Shown here piece by piece: positions 1-5,113 of a DNA stretch of 5,560 bases (position 1 is its first letter; the number at the start of each line of letters is the position of its first letter). Source of the DNA: Psychroflexus sp. (GTDB taxonomy: Bacteria; Bacteroidota; Bacteroidia; Flavobacteriales; Flavobacteriaceae); assembly GCA_003565575.1 (NCBI GenBank), contig PXBV01000158.1, forward strand, positions 1 to 5,560, read 5' to 3'. The notes beneath the pieces were generated by a model. It saw only the letters and a program-made list of their open reading frames with translations. It was not told where the DNA came from and did not search any database. Position numbers and translations under genes: made by a program.

Positions 1-1735
1 CGATTAATTTATTTTCTTCTTCTTCAGCAGAAAGGTAAAGTGGGTCAGATTCAAAATCAATCTTACCATTTTCAACTTTACGGTATGGTGTTTCAATAAA
101 TCCCATGCTGTTAACTTTACCATAAACAGACATAGAAGAAATCAAACCAATGTTAGGTCCTTCAGGAGTTTCAATAGGACAAAGTCTTCCGTAGTGAGTA
201 TAGTGAACATCACGTACTTCGAAACCTGCTCTTTCTCTTGATAAACCGCCAGGTCCTAATGCCGAAAGTCTTCTCTTGTTGGTTAACTCTGCCAATGGAT
301 TCGTTTGGTCCATAAACTGAGATAACTGGTTGGTTCCAAAGAAAGAATTAATCACTGAAGACAACGTCTTCGCGTTGATCAAATCGATCGGTGTAAAGAC
401 TTCATTATCTCTAACGTTCATTCGTTCTCTAATGGTTCTTGCCATTCTAGCTAAACCAACACCAAATTGCTGAGACAATTGCTCACCTACAGTTCTAACA
501 CGACGATTAGAAAGGTGATCTATATCATCTACTTCAGCTTTGGAGTTAACTAATTCAATAAGGTACTTAATGATAGTAATGATATCCAGCTTTGTTAAAA
601 CTTTGCTGTCCATGCTAATATCAAGACCTAATTTTTTATTCATTCTGTAACGACCAACTTCACCTAAATTATAACGTTGGTCGGAAAAGAACAATTTATC
701 AATAATACCACGAGCTGTCTCTTCATCTGGCGGCTCGGCATTACGTAATTGTCTATATATATGTTCTACTGCCTCTTTTTCAGAGTTAGTAGGATCTTTT
801 TGCAGGGTATTATAAATGATAGCATAGTCACCAGTCAAATTATCTTCTTTGTGGAGTAAGATTGTTTTTGATCCAGTTTCTAAAATCTCTTCAATATGAT
901 CTTTTTCTAATATGGTATCTCTATCCAATACAATTTCGTTTCTTTCAATAGAAACAACTTCACCGGTATCTTCATCTACAAAATCCTCATACCATGTATT
1001 AAGAACCCTTGCAGCAAGTTTTCTGCCTAAATATTTTTTTAAACCTGTCTTAGACACTTTCACCTCTTCTGCAAGGTCAAAAATCTCTAATATATCTTTG
1101 TCCCTTTCAAAACCAATAGCTCTAAAAAGTGTAGTTACAGGTAATTTCTTTTTACGGTCAATGTAAGCATACATGACCGAGTTGATGTCTGTAGCGAATT
1201 CTATCCAAGAGCCTTTAAATGGGATAACTCTAGCAGAATAAAGTTTGGTACCATTGGCATGGAAAGATTGTCCAAAAAACACACCTGGAGATCTATGTAG
1301 TTGAGAAACAACGACACGTTCAGCTCCATTAATAACAAAAGTACCACTTGGGGTCATGTAAGGGATAGTTCCTAAGTAGACATCCTGCACGATCGTTTCA
1401 AAATCTTCATGTTCTGGATCTGTACAGTAAAGTTTTAATCTGGCCTTAAGCGGCACACTGTAGGTAAGTCCTCTTTCGATACATTCTTGGATAGAGTAAC
1501 GAGGAGGATCTACAAAATAATCTAAAAATTCAAGGACAAATTGGTTCCTTGTATCTGTAATTGGGAAATTTTCTTGAAAGGTATTAAATAACCCTTCGTT
1601 TGATCTTTCTTCTGGTTTGGTTTCAAGCTGAAAAAAATCTTGGAAAGATTTTACTTGGATATCCAAAAAGTCAGGATAATCAGGCTTGTTTTGTACGGAA
1701 GAAAAACTAATTCGTTCATTATGCATTGCTAACAT
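1..1735 (-). CDS. rpoB: RNA polymerase beta subunit, N-terminal 578 residues (3' end outside window)
   Basis: This is the beta subunit of RNA polymerase, which forms one jaw of the enzyme and much of the active-centre wall and rifampicin pocket. I translated the whole stretch and found one uninterrupted frame of 578 codons, a bit under half the usual length of about 1,270-1,290 in Bacteroidota. The start at 1735 is firm because the codon immediately before it is TAG; a second in-frame ATG lies at 1726, but the MLAMHNERISFSS start matches the usual family start better. Visible landmarks: the N-terminal rifampicin region with QLHRSPGVFFGQSF (145-158), the PTNSEKEAVEHIYRQLRNAE segment just before PPDE, HLSNRRVRTVGEQL, the main rifampicin cluster FFGTNQLSQFMDQTNP (465-480) with KRRLSALGPGG (487-497), and cluster II PIETPEGPNIGLI (520-532). 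Residue 486 is Asn where E. coli has His526. rplL lies 158 bases upstream; rpoC is expected beyond the left edge. Confidence 0.99.
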   Translation of the reverse strand, partial: MLAMHNERISFSSVQNKPDYPDFLDIQVKSFQDFFQLETKPEERSNEGLFNTFQENFPITDTRNQFVLEFLDYFVDPPRYSIQECIERGLTYSVPLKARLKLYCTDPEHEDFETIVQDVYLGTIPYMTPSGTFVINGAERVVVSQLHRSPGVFFGQSFHANGTKLYSARVIPFKGSWIEFATDINSVMYAYIDRKKKLPVTTLFRAIGFERDKDILEIFDLAEEVKVSKTGLKKYLGRKLAARVLNTWYEDFVDEDTGEVVSIERNEIVLDRDTILEKDHIEEILETGSKTILLHKEDNLTGDYAIIYNTLQKDPTNSEKEAVEHIYRQLRNAEPPDEETARGIIDKLFFSDQRYNLGEVGRYRMNKKLGLDISMDSKVLTKLDIITIIKYLIELVNSKAEVDDIDHLSNRRVRTVGEQLSQQFGVGLARMARTIRERMNVRDNEVFTPIDLINAKTLSSVINSFFGTNQLSQFMDQTNPLAELTNKRRLSALGPGGLSRERAGFEVRDVHYTHYGRLCPIETPEGPNIGLISSMSVYGKVNSMGFIETPYRKVENGKIDFESDPLYLSAEEEENKLI

Positions 1736-1750
1736 CTAGAAAGATTTTAA

Positions 1751-1780
1751 TGCTTTGAATTTAATAAAAATTCATCAGCA
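1751..1780 (-). repeat. Imperfect inverted repeat in the rpoB leader
   Basis: The arms TGCT (1751-1754) with AGCA (1777-1780) and GAATTT (1757-1762) with AAATTC (1768-1773) form a 4+6 bp stem with a 2x3 internal loop and a 5-base apical loop. It ends 15 bases ahead of the rpoB ATG, so in the mRNA it would sit just upstream of the ribosome landing site. The pairing is A/U-rich and therefore weak. It may tune rpoB translation, or it may be chance in AT-rich DNA. Confidence 0.4.
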
Positions 1781-1813
1781 ATATTAACTTATAAAAAGTA
1801 AAATAAACACGTC

Positions 1814-1827
1814 GCGTATAGATACGC
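1814..1827 (-). repeat. Short GC-richer hairpin in the rplL-rpoB gap
   Basis: GCGTAT (1814-1819) and ATACGC (1822-1827) are perfect complements; with a realistic four-base loop the stem is 5 bp (GCGTA/TACGC). It lies 5 bases beyond the larger hairpin at 1833-1870 in the direction of transcription, and on the mRNA it is followed, after GACG, by a U-rich stretch (TGTTTATTTTACTTTTTA). The two hairpins may stack or act together as an attenuator or processing site before rpoB. Confidence 0.5.
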
Positions 1828-1832
1828 AAAAT

Positions 1833-1870
1833 GGTTTAGACCTACAAGAGCGAATCTTGTGGTCTAAACC
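1833..1870 (-). promoter_or_regulatory. Strong hairpin after rplL: probable attenuator or RNase processing site
   Basis: GGTTTAGACC (1833-1842) pairs perfectly with GGTCTAAACC (1861-1870), and inside it ACAAGA (1844-1849) pairs with TCTTGT (1855-1860). This gives a 16-bp stem with one bulged base (1843) and a 5-base loop. It begins 23 bases after the rplL stop in the direction of transcription. The mRNA continues with only AUUUUGCG, a four-U run, so it is a poor full terminator. In E. coli the same gap carries a partial attenuator and an RNase III site that lower rpoB output relative to the ribosomal proteins; I infer an analogous role here from position and shape, not from shared sequence. 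Confidence 0.75.
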
Positions 1871-1893
1871 GAGTATTAAAAGTGAGAAAGAGC

Positions 1894-2271
1894 TTACTTA
1901 AGCTCAACTTCAGCACCTGCTTCTTCTAATTGTGCTTTAAGAGCTTCTGCTTCGTCTTTGGCTACACCTTCCTTAACTGGAGCTGGCGCACCATCAACTA
2001 ATGCCTTAGCATCTTTAAGACCTAAACCAGTTAATTCTTTCACAAGTTTAACAACTGCTAATTTTGAACCACCTGGAGCTTTTAATATAACATCAAATTC
2101 TGACTGCTCTTCAGCTTCTTCGCCTCCACCAGCAGCGGCGCCACCAGCAACAGCTACTGCAGCTGCAGCAGGCTCTATGCCATATTCTTCTTTTAAAATA
2201 TCAGCTAACTCATTTACCTCTTTTACAGTAAGGTTAACTAATTGTTCTGCGAAATCTTTTAATTCTGCCAT
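1894..2271 (-). CDS. rplL: 50S ribosomal protein L7/L12
   Basis: L7/L12 is the multicopy acidic stalk protein of the large subunit; its C-terminal domain recruits and stimulates EF-Tu, EF-G, IF2 and RF3. The 125-residue length is normal. Three parts are visible: an N-terminal dimerisation and L10-binding helix region (about 1-33), a flexible Ala/Gly/Glu-rich hinge (about 34-57), and the C-terminal factor-binding domain (about 58-125) starting EFDVILKAPGGSKLAVVK and containing the hallmark TGLGLKDAK (81-89) and EEAGAEVELK end. The start at 2271 is fixed by an in-frame TAG two codons upstream. It follows rplJ after 46 bases of very AT-rich spacer and has no Shine-Dalgarno; the A-rich ACGATAGAAA just before the ATG may serve initiation. 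Because L7/L12 is needed in several copies per ribosome, a separate strong initiation site fits its looser coupling to rplJ. Confidence 0.99.
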   Translation of the reverse strand: MAELKDFAEQLVNLTVKEVNELADILKEEYGIEPAAAAVAVAGGAAAGGGEEAEEQSEFDVILKAPGGSKLAVVKLVKELTGLGLKDAKALVDGAPAPVKEGVAKDEAEALKAQLEEAGAEVELK

Positions 2272-2317
2272 TTTCTATCGTTTTAATGTAATTTAATATT
2301 TAGTAATTAGTGCGTGT

Positions 2318-2839
2318 TTATTCTTCTCTTTGTGAAAGTGTTTTAAGTATTCCAGAAAGTTTACCACCACCAGATTTAAGTGCTGATACAACATTTTTAG
2401 CTGGAGATTGAAGTAAACCAATAATGTCTCCAATAACTTCTTCTTTAGATTTAATATCTACTAAAGCGTCTAAGTTTTGGTCTCCTACATAAATGGATTC
2501 TTCAACATAAGCCCCTTTCAAAATAGGCTTTTCATTTTTCTTTCTAAAGTTTTTGATCACTTTAGCTGGAGCATTACCAGTTTCTGAAAGCATAATAGAA
2601 GTACTGCCTTTCAAAATACTAGTTAATTCTCCAAAATCTTTATCTGAACTCTCCATAGCTTTAGCTAGTAGAGTATTCTTAACCACCATTAACTTAACGT
2701 CTGCTTTAAAGCATGCTCGTCTTAAGTCTGACGTTAATGATGCATTCAACCCTGAAATATCTGCTAAATATACATTTGATGAATCCGCTAACTTAGTAGT
2801 TAAGTCGTTTATTACTGTAGATTTCTCTTCTCTTGTCAT
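2318..2839 (-). CDS. rplJ: 50S ribosomal protein L10
   Basis: L10 anchors the L7/L12 dimers to the GTPase-associated centre of 23S rRNA, next to L11. The 173 residues match the family. The N-terminal rRNA-binding domain runs to about residue 130 and holds the conserved LRRACFKADVKLMVVKNTLL core (39-58) and the later KGAYVE segment (108-113). The C-terminal helix (about 145-170, with SPAKNVVSALKSGGGKLSGI at 145-164) is where L7/L12 dimers bind. The start at 2839 is set by an in-frame TAA two codons upstream. It lies only 9 bases after rplA and in the same reading frame, so translational coupling to rplA is likely. There is no room in the gap for the long L10-binding leader found upstream of rplJ in E. 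coli, so any such operator would have to lie within the rplA coding sequence or elsewhere. Confidence 0.99.
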   Translation of the reverse strand: MTREEKSTVINDLTTKLADSSNVYLADISGLNASLTSDLRRACFKADVKLMVVKNTLLAKAMESSDKDFGELTSILKGSTSIMLSETGNAPAKVIKNFRKKNEKPILKGAYVEESIYVGDQNLDALVDIKSKEEVIGDIIGLLQSPAKNVVSALKSGGGKLSGILKTLSQREE

Positions 2840-2848
2840 AACTTAATA

Positions 2849-3547
2849 TTATTGCTCTGTAAAGCGTTTAGTATCGATTTCAATACTTGGACTCATAGTT
2901 GAAGCGATATGGATGCTTTTTATATAAGCACCTTTCACAACCTGAGGTTTAAGCTTTACAAGGGTAGTTAGTAATTCTCTAGCGTTTCCTGCGATTTTTT
3001 CTGCATCAAAAGACACTTTTCCAACGGCTGCGTGAACAATACCTGTTTTATCAACTTTAAAGTCAATTTTACCAGCCTTCACGTCAGAAACAGCTTTTGC
3101 AATGTCCATAGTAACAGTACCAGTTTTAGGATTTGGCATAAGACCTCTTGGTCCCAACACTCTACCCAATGGTCCTAATTTACCCATTACACTCGGCATA
3201 GTCACAATCACATCTACATCTGTCCAACCCCCTTTTATCTTTTCAAGATAATCATCAAGTCCAACATAGTCTGCTCCAGCATCTTCAGCATCTTTAGCTT
3301 TGTCTGGAGTTACAAGAGCCAAGACTTTTACATCTTTACCAGTACCATGAGGCAATGTTACAACCCCACGAACCATCTGGTTTGCTTTTCTTGGATCTAC
3401 ATTCAATCTTACGGCTAGATCAACAGATTCGTCGAAATTAGCGTAAGCTACTTCTTTCAATAAAGCGGAAGCATCTGCTACTGAATAGGTCTTAGACTTA
3501 TCTAGTTTAGATTCTGCTTCTTTTTGCTTTTTAGTTATTTTTGCCAT
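2849..3547 (-). CDS. rplA: 50S ribosomal protein L1
   Basis: L1 binds the mobile L1 stalk of 23S rRNA (helices 76-78) and helps release deacylated tRNA from the E site; in many bacteria it also represses its own operon by binding an mRNA copy of its rRNA site. The 232-residue length is typical. Domain I is formed by the two ends (about 1-68 and 160-232) and domain II by the middle. The family signature is clear at GKLGPLGRVLGPRGLMPNPK (122-141), followed by TGTV (142-145). The start at 3547 lies 15 bases after the rplK stop in the same frame, so that stop bounds the frame. The region before the ATG (AACGAAATTAAC) has no Shine-Dalgarno. It is expected to be co-transcribed and probably coupled with rplK; a candidate L1 operator is the inverted repeat at 4017-4057. 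Confidence 0.99.
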   Translation of the reverse strand: MAKITKKQKEAESKLDKSKTYSVADASALLKEVAYANFDESVDLAVRLNVDPRKANQMVRGVVTLPHGTGKDVKVLALVTPDKAKDAEDAGADYVGLDDYLEKIKGGWTDVDVIVTMPSVMGKLGPLGRVLGPRGLMPNPKTGTVTMDIAKAVSDVKAGKIDFKVDKTGIVHAAVGKVSFDAEKIAGNARELLTTLVKLKPQVVKGAYIKSIHIASTMSPSIEIDTKRFTEQ

Positions 3548-3562
3548 GTTAATTTCGTTTTT

Positions 3563-4000
3563 TTAAAATGGTGCACTACCTTTTACGGTTATACCCATAG
3601 ATCTTGCTGTACCAGCGACCATTTTCATTGCGGACTCAACTGTAAAAGCATTCAAATCTTGCATTTTATCTTCTGCAATTGCTTTAATTTGATCCCAAGT
3701 TACAGAACCAACTTTTTTTGAATTAGGTTCACCAGATCCTTTTTTTAACTTTGATGCTTCCATGAGTTGAACTGCTGCAGGTGGAGTCTTGATTATAAAA
3801 TCAAAAGACTTGTCTTTGTATACTGTAATTTCTACAGGAAGTACTTTTCCACTCTTATCTTGTGTCCTACCATTGAATTGCTTACAGAATTCCATGATAT
3901 TCACACCAGCAGCACCCAAAGCAGGACCAACCGGCGGGGATGGATTTGCAGCACCACCTCTTACCTGGAGTTTAACTACTTTACTTACTTCTTTTGCCAT
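3563..4000 (-). CDS. rplK: 50S ribosomal protein L11
   Basis: L11 binds the thiostrepton region of 23S rRNA at the GTPase-associated centre; in species with RelA it is needed for the stringent response. The 145 residues are close to the family norm of about 141-147. The N-terminal domain (about 1-73) carries KLQVRGGAANPSPPVGPALG (10-29), with the proline pair P22-P23 at the thiostrepton/micrococcin contact face; the C-terminal rRNA-binding domain (about 76-140) carries DLNAFTVESAMKMVAGTARS (115-134) and ends MGITVKGSAPF. No unusual change is seen at the proline motif. The start at 4000 is bounded by an in-frame TAA two codons upstream and preceded by an A-rich stretch (AAAATTTTAAAAA). It is the first gene after the 74-base nusG-rplK gap, and in frame with rplA and rplJ downstream. 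Confidence 0.99.
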   Translation of the reverse strand: MAKEVSKVVKLQVRGGAANPSPPVGPALGAAGVNIMEFCKQFNGRTQDKSGKVLPVEITVYKDKSFDFIIKTPPAAVQLMEASKLKKGSGEPNSKKVGSVTWDQIKAIAEDKMQDLNAFTVESAMKMVAGTARSMGITVKGSAPF

Positions 4001-4016
4001 TTTTTAAAATTTTGGT

Positions 4017-4057
4017 GAATTGTTTTCAGTGGGAAGCATTAGTTTTAAAAACAATTC
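4017..4057 (-). promoter_or_regulatory. 10-bp perfect inverted repeat in the rplK leader (possible L1 operator)
   Basis: GAATTGTTTT (4017-4026) and AAAACAATTC (4048-4057) are perfect complements separated by 21 bases. In the mRNA this makes a hairpin ending 16 bases before the rplK ATG, with a large loop containing CTAATGCTTCCCACTG. No U-run follows it (the next bases are ACCAAAATTTT), so it is not an intrinsic terminator. In E. coli, L1 represses its operon by binding a structure in the rplK leader that mimics its 23S site. The 3' side here reads CACTGAAAACAATTC, loosely like the CCUUGAAAUACC of the 23S L1 site. The L1 link is inference; the repeat itself is seen directly. Confidence 0.55.
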
Positions 4058-4074
4058 TATATTATGTGTAACAT

Positions 4075-4626
4075 TTAAATTTTCTCTACTTGCATATAGC
4101 TCAACTCAACAGGTGTTTTTCGTCCAAATATTTTGACCATAACCTGCAATTTCCTCTTTTCTTCATTAATCTTTTCGATAGTTCCAGTAAAGCTATTGAA
4201 AGGTCCATCTACAACTTTAACAGATTCACCTAAAGTGTAAGGAATAGATACGTTTTCTTTTTGAACAGAAAGTTGATCCACCTTACCTAACATTCTATTT
4301 ACTTCAGACTTTCGCATAGGCACCGGTTCACCTCTTTTGGTTTCGCCAAGGAACCCAATAACACCATTAACACCTTTAATGACGTGTCCTACTTCGCCTT
4401 CAAGACTAGCATGAACCATGATGTATCCTGGAAAATAAACTTTTTCTTTATTTATTTTTTTCCCGTTACGAATTTGTACTACATTTTCTGTAGGAACTAA
4501 AATATCATCAACATAGTCACTCAGACCTTGATGGGCTATTTCTTTTTCAATATAATCCTTGACTTTATTTTCAGAACCACTTATAGCTCTAACTACGTAC
4601 CATTTTTTTAAATCTGTCTCAGACAT
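4075..4626 (-). CDS. nusG: Transcription termination/antitermination factor NusG
   Basis: NusG binds the clamp of RNA polymerase through its N-terminal domain, suppresses pausing, and uses its KOW domain to contact Rho or ribosomal protein S10. The 183 residues match the general NusG rather than the specialised RfaH/UpxY type, and the location between secE and rplK is the housekeeping one. The NGN domain (about 7-115) begins KKWYVVRAISGSENKV (7-22) and contains KVYFPGYIMV (62-71), a family hallmark. The C-terminal KOW domain (about 130-183) contains GESVKVVDGPFNSFTGTIEK (133-152) and ends VELSYMQVEKI. The start at 4626 sits two codons after the secE stop in the same frame (TAG, one codon, ATG), so it cannot extend upstream and is probably coupled to secE translation. 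No Shine-Dalgarno is seen. Confidence 0.99.
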   Translation of the reverse strand: MSETDLKKWYVVRAISGSENKVKDYIEKEIAHQGLSDYVDDILVPTENVVQIRNGKKINKEKVYFPGYIMVHASLEGEVGHVIKGVNGVIGFLGETKRGEPVPMRKSEVNRMLGKVDQLSVQKENVSIPYTLGESVKVVDGPFNSFTGTIEKINEEKRKLQVMVKIFGRKTPVELSYMQVEKI

Positions 4627-4629
4627 GAA

Positions 4630-4827
4630 CTATGATTTAACCCAATTAAAATATTGTTTTACAGCCGCACTAAAAACCTCATCAACGCCCCAAATAGCTA
4701 AGGAAAACAAAATTGAAAAAACGGCAACTATTACCATCAGTTTTTGTCCTTCAGCCCAAGTTGGCCAAGTCACATGATTCTTTAATTCGCTGTAAGACTC
4801 GCTTACGTAATTTTTAAAATTTGACAT
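4630..4827 (-). CDS. secE: Preprotein translocase subunit SecE
   Basis: SecE is the essential small subunit of the SecYEG channel in the inner membrane; its amphipathic and transmembrane helices clamp SecY. The 65 residues are the short single-helix form, as in most bacteria outside the Gammaproteobacteria. An amphipathic N-terminal helix (about 1-18) leads to the conserved VTWPTWAE (19-26), the hinge motif of the family, followed by one membrane span (about 30-49, LMVIVAVFSILFSLAIWGVD) and a short tail. The start at 4827 is certain within its frame because the preceding codon is TAG. It lies 14 bases after tRNA-Trp and 3 bases before nusG, so tRNA and mRNA are probably made as one transcript and separated by tRNA 3' processing. 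Confidence 0.98.
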   Translation of the reverse strand: MSNFKNYVSESYSELKNHVTWPTWAEGQKLMVIVAVFSILFSLAIWGVDEVFSAAVKQYFNWVKS

Positions 4828-4841
4828 CTACTTAAGATTTG

Positions 4842-4914
4842 CACGGGTTGAGAGGCTCGAACTCCCGACACCTGGTTTTGGAGACCAGTGCTCTACCAAC
4901 TGAGCTAAACCCGT
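4842..4914 (-). tRNA. trnW: tRNA-Trp (anticodon CCA)
   Basis: All arms of a 73-base tRNA can be folded. The acceptor ACGGGTT (4908-4914) pairs perfectly with AACCCGT (4843-4849); the D stem is GCTC/GAGC with loop AGTTGGTA; the anticodon stem CTGGT/ACCAG encloses CTCCAAA with anticodon CCA; the T arm is GGGAG-TTCGAGC-CTCTC with one G-U pair. The discriminator base is G, as expected for tryptophan tRNA. The 3' CCA is not encoded (the next bases are CAAATC), so it must be added by nucleotidyltransferase. Its place between tuf and secE is common in bacteria. Confidence 0.98.
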
Positions 4915-4935
4915 ATATAACTGACAACAAAAGTT

Positions 4936-4970
4936 GAAAGTTATTAATTTGATTCACATACACTTCAAAA
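4936..4970 (-). promoter_or_regulatory. Candidate Bacteroidota-type promoter close to tRNA-Trp
   Basis: On the minus strand TTTTG (4970-4966) is followed after 22 bases by TAACTTTC (4943-4936), one base off the Bacteroidota -7 consensus TAnnTTTG; the spacing is at the long end of the accepted range. Transcription would begin about 15-20 bases before the tRNA. Some promoter is expected here because the tuf terminator lies just upstream, but this assignment is pattern matching only. Confidence 0.35.
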
Positions 4971-4984
4971 CACAACTAATAAAC

Positions 4985-5017
4985 CAAATATTGTATTCAA
5001 TTTTTGAAGCGTGCAAA
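4985..5017 (-). promoter_or_regulatory. Alternative Bacteroidota-type promoter for the trnW-secE operon
   Basis: On the minus strand TTTG (5017-5014) is followed after 21 bases by AATATTTG (4992-4985), which differs from TAnnTTTG only in its first base. It would give a leader of about 65 bases ahead of tRNA-Trp. It competes with the candidate at 4936-4970; both, one or neither may be used. Confidence 0.3.
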
Positions 5018-5036
5018 GAAACAAAAAAAATTTCAG

Positions 5037-5091
5037 AAAAAAAAGAAAACTTAAAAAGTTAAGGTATCCAACGTAAGCGGACACCTTAACT
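5037..5091 (-). terminator. Intrinsic terminator of tuf
   Basis: Read on the minus strand, AGTTAAGGT (5091-5083) pairs with ACCTTAACT (5065-5057) in a perfect 9-bp stem, extended after one A-C mismatch by TCC/GGA, with a 9-base loop. It is followed at once by TTTT and then a long T-rich tract broken by only a few bases (5056-5037, ending in eight Ts). Position is 22 bases after the tuf stop. This is a textbook Rho-independent terminator and should largely separate tuf from the trnW-secE-nusG operon. Confidence 0.9.
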
Positions 5092-5113
5092 GTAATATAG
5101 AAAATTCTTAATA

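Noticed and set aside
912..1166. Plus-strand open frame of 84 codons inside rpoB
   Set aside because: It lies wholly antisense to continuous, well-conserved rpoB coding sequence and resembles no protein I recognise.
1779..1786. TAATATTG on the minus strand as a -7 promoter element for rpoB
   Set aside because: One mismatch to TAnnTTTG and no TTG element at a suitable distance upstream; in such AT-rich DNA this is expected by chance.
1958..2296. Plus-strand open frame of 112 codons opposite rplL
   Set aside because: It is the mirror of the GC-richer Ala/Gly-rich rplL hinge and is of low complexity; rplL on the other strand is a certain gene.
2553..2846. Plus-strand open frame of 97 codons opposite rplJ
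   Set aside because: Antisense shadow of rplJ with no recognisable motif.
3524..4018. Several short plus-strand open frames opposite rplK
   Set aside because: They overlap one another in different frames and lie antisense to rplK; the Cys/Phe-rich composition is typical of antisense translation.
4559..4777. Plus-strand open frame of 72 codons over the nusG-secE junction
   Set aside because: Antisense to two certain genes, no motif and no supporting start context.
4925..4936. CAAC-AAAA-GTTG mini-hairpin just before tRNA-Trp
   Set aside because: A four-base stem with a four-base loop is too short to be meaningful in this composition.
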